Source of the DNA: Pseudomonadota bacterium
GTDB taxonomy: Bacteria; Pseudomonadota; Alphaproteobacteria; Rhizobiales; Afifellaceae
Reading direction: 5' to 3'
Assembly: GCA_023417735.1 (NCBI GenBank)
Contig: JAEZEK010000059.1
Span: forward strand, 1-14,849
DNA length: 14,849 bases
The notes beneath the pieces are model-generated. The model ran no database searches. It saw only the letters and a program-made list of their open reading frames with translations, and had not been told where the DNA came from. Below are positions 13,705 to 14,849 of this stretch, one piece after another (the stretch's first letter is position 1; each line of letters opens with the position of its first letter). The translations under genes and the position numbers were made by a program.

Positions 13705-13719
13705 GAGGGAGAGTCGGAC

Positions 13720-14784
13720 ATGAGCACAGATACCCGGTTCAGCAAGCGGGACTTCCTGAAGAGGGCCGGCGCGGTGACCGTCGGCGCCGCGGCCACCACC
13801 ACGCTCGCCGCACCTTACGTGAAGGCGCAGAGCCCGATCCGGTGGCGACTCCAGACCTATGCCGGCCCGGCGCTCGCGGAGCACGTCGTGAAGAACTCGA
13901 TCGACTGGTTCAACGAGGCGGCGAACGGCGAGATGGTGATCGACCTCTACACGGCCGACCAGCTCGTGCCCCAGGGCGAGCTTTTCCGCGCCGTCCAGTC
14001 GGGCACCATCGACGCCGCCCAGAGCGACGACGATTCCGCCGCGGCGCCCGTCGACGTCAAGGTCTTCGGCGCCTACTTCCCGTTCGCCTCGCGCTATTCG
14101 CTCGACGTGCCGGCGCTCTGGCACTGGTACGGCCTGAAGGAAATCTGGGAAGAGGCGTATTCCGAGGTCCAGGGCGTCACCTGGCTCAGCACGGGCTCCT
14201 GGGATCCCTGCAACTTCGGCACGACCAAGCCGATCCGCTCGGTCGAGGATCTGAAGGGCCTGCGCGTCTACACGTTCCCGACCGGCGGTCAGTTCATGTC
14301 GCAGTTCGGCGTGGTGCCGGTCTCTCTGCCCTACGAGGACGTCGCCCCGGCGATCCAGACCGGCGAGCTCGACGGCGTGTGCTGGTGCGGCATCACCGAG
14401 ATGCACACGGTGGGCTGGGCCGACGTCATCAAGTACTTCCTCACGAACCCGATCTCGGGCGCCTGGGCGGGATCCTACTTCGTCAACAGCGAGAAGTGGA
14501 ACGCGGTGCCGCCGCACCTGCAGCGGCTGTACCAGATGGCGATCGACAGCTCGCACTACTACCGCCTGCACTGGTACTGGGCCGGCGAGGCCAAGTACCG
14601 CAACGAGGGCAAGCTCGAGCTGACCTCGGTGCCGGACGAGGAATGGCGGACCATCGAGCAGGCCGCGGAGAAGTTCTGGGAGGAGGTCGCCTCGCAGAGC
14701 CCGCGCAGCGCCCGGGTCGTCGAGATCCTCAAGAAGTACAATGCCGACATGGAGAAGGCCGGCCCGCCCTACCGCTACGGCTGA
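13720..14784 (+). CDS. dctP: TRAP transporter solute-binding protein (DctP family, FcbT1/TakP-like)
   Basis: A 354-residue periplasmic protein that captures the solute and delivers it to the permeases. The N-terminus SKRDFLKRAG followed by an Ala-rich core and cleavage near A36 is a Tat-type signal with a KR instead of RR pair, common in this subgroup. The mature protein has the DctP fold: DLKGLRVYTFPTGGQ (177-191) holds R182, the position of the arginine that pairs with the substrate carboxylate in the family, and PYEDVAPAIQTGELDGVCWCGITEMHTVGW forms the hinge and second lobe. This CWCG/VGWADV region resembles COG4663 members such as the alpha-keto-acid binder TakP. AGGAGGGA (13703-13710) lies 9 nt before the ATG. 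A 142-bp gap separates it from the permease, probably allowing its higher expression. The solute is probably a carboxylate; its identity is open. Confidence 0.92.
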   Translation: MSTDTRFSKRDFLKRAGAVTVGAAATTTLAAPYVKAQSPIRWRLQTYAGPALAEHVVKNSIDWFNEAANGEMVIDLYTADQLVPQGELFRAVQSGTIDAAQSDDDSAAAPVDVKVFGAYFPFASRYSLDVPALWHWYGLKEIWEEAYSEVQGVTWLSTGSWDPCNFGTTKPIRSVEDLKGLRVYTFPTGGQFMSQFGVVPVSLPYEDVAPAIQTGELDGVCWCGITEMHTVGWADVIKYFLTNPISGAWAGSYFVNSEKWNAVPPHLQRLYQMAIDSSHYYRLHWYWAGEAKYRNEGKLELTSVPDEEWRTIEQAAEKFWEEVASQSPRSARVVEILKKYNADMEKAGPPYRYG

Positions 14785-14793
14785 GCGCCGCCG

Positions 14794-14819
14794 GGCGGCC
14801 GCTTCTCGCGGCGGCCGCC
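14794..14819 (+). terminator. Probable operon-end hairpin
   Basis: GGCGGCCGC (14794-14802) and GCGGCCGCC (14811-14819) form a perfect 9-bp G+C stem with an 8-nt loop, starting 10 nt after the dctP stop. The tail ATTCGATTG is only mildly T-rich, so termination may be imperfect or the hairpin may mainly protect the 3' end. Position favours a terminator. Confidence 0.6.
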
Positions 14820-14849
14820 ATTCGATTGCCGGGCGTGGCGCGCGAGCGC

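Overview
The window is G+C-rich (roughly two thirds by eye) and looks like a chromosomal segment of an alphaproteobacterium, possibly Hyphomicrobiales. Support for this is the gene content: an AMP nucleosidase/GMP reductase pair, a group IV ornithine/lysine decarboxylase with a long structured leader, an FcbT/TakP-type TRAP transporter, strong GGAG-type ribosome binding sites, and GTG starts. No rRNA, tRNA, CRISPR array, insertion sequence or phage gene was seen.

Layout. (1) 1-192: 3' end of a PfkB-family sugar kinase. (2) 300-734 (+) a single-domain cupin, overlapping by 17 bp the end of 718-2046 (-), a class III omega-aminotransferase. (3) 2384-3199 (+) a secreted MltB-type lytic transglycosylase. 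(4) 3365-3454 (+) a possible 29-residue membrane peptide, then 3572-4906 (+) the most unusual gene here: a matrixin/serralysin-like zinc metalloprotease domain fused to about 260 residues that are about one quarter tryptophan, laid out as W-x-x-x tetrads. (5) On the minus strand, in transcription order: 7489-8337 a periplasmic di-haem cytochrome c, 6367-7410 guaC, and 4910-6370 amn, with guaC and amn overlapping by ATGA. (6) 8455-9588 (-) the ornithine/lysine decarboxylase, preceded by a leader of up to about 420 nt with several perfect hairpins and a 20-codon ORF, a candidate alphaproteobacterial speF-type leader RNA. (7) 10012-10848 (-) an RpiR-family regulator, divergent from a tightly coupled operon: 10976-11743 N-formylglutamate-amidohydrolase-like enzyme, 11743-12255 TRAP small permease, 12252-13577 TRAP large permease, 13720-14784 TRAP solute-binding protein, then a strong hairpin at the window edge.

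How the genes may work together. amn and guaC form a purine-nucleotide salvage unit (AMP to adenine plus ribose 5-phosphate; GMP to IMP). The RpiR regulator probably controls the amidohydrolase/TRAP operon through GGCTGT/ACAGCC elements that overlap a TTGACA promoter. The linked hydrolase suggests the imported compound is a carboxylate such as an N-acylated amino acid, but the substrate cannot be read from the sequence. The decarboxylase makes polyamines and is probably controlled after transcription starts. The protease with the Trp-rich tail is the best candidate for something undescribed.
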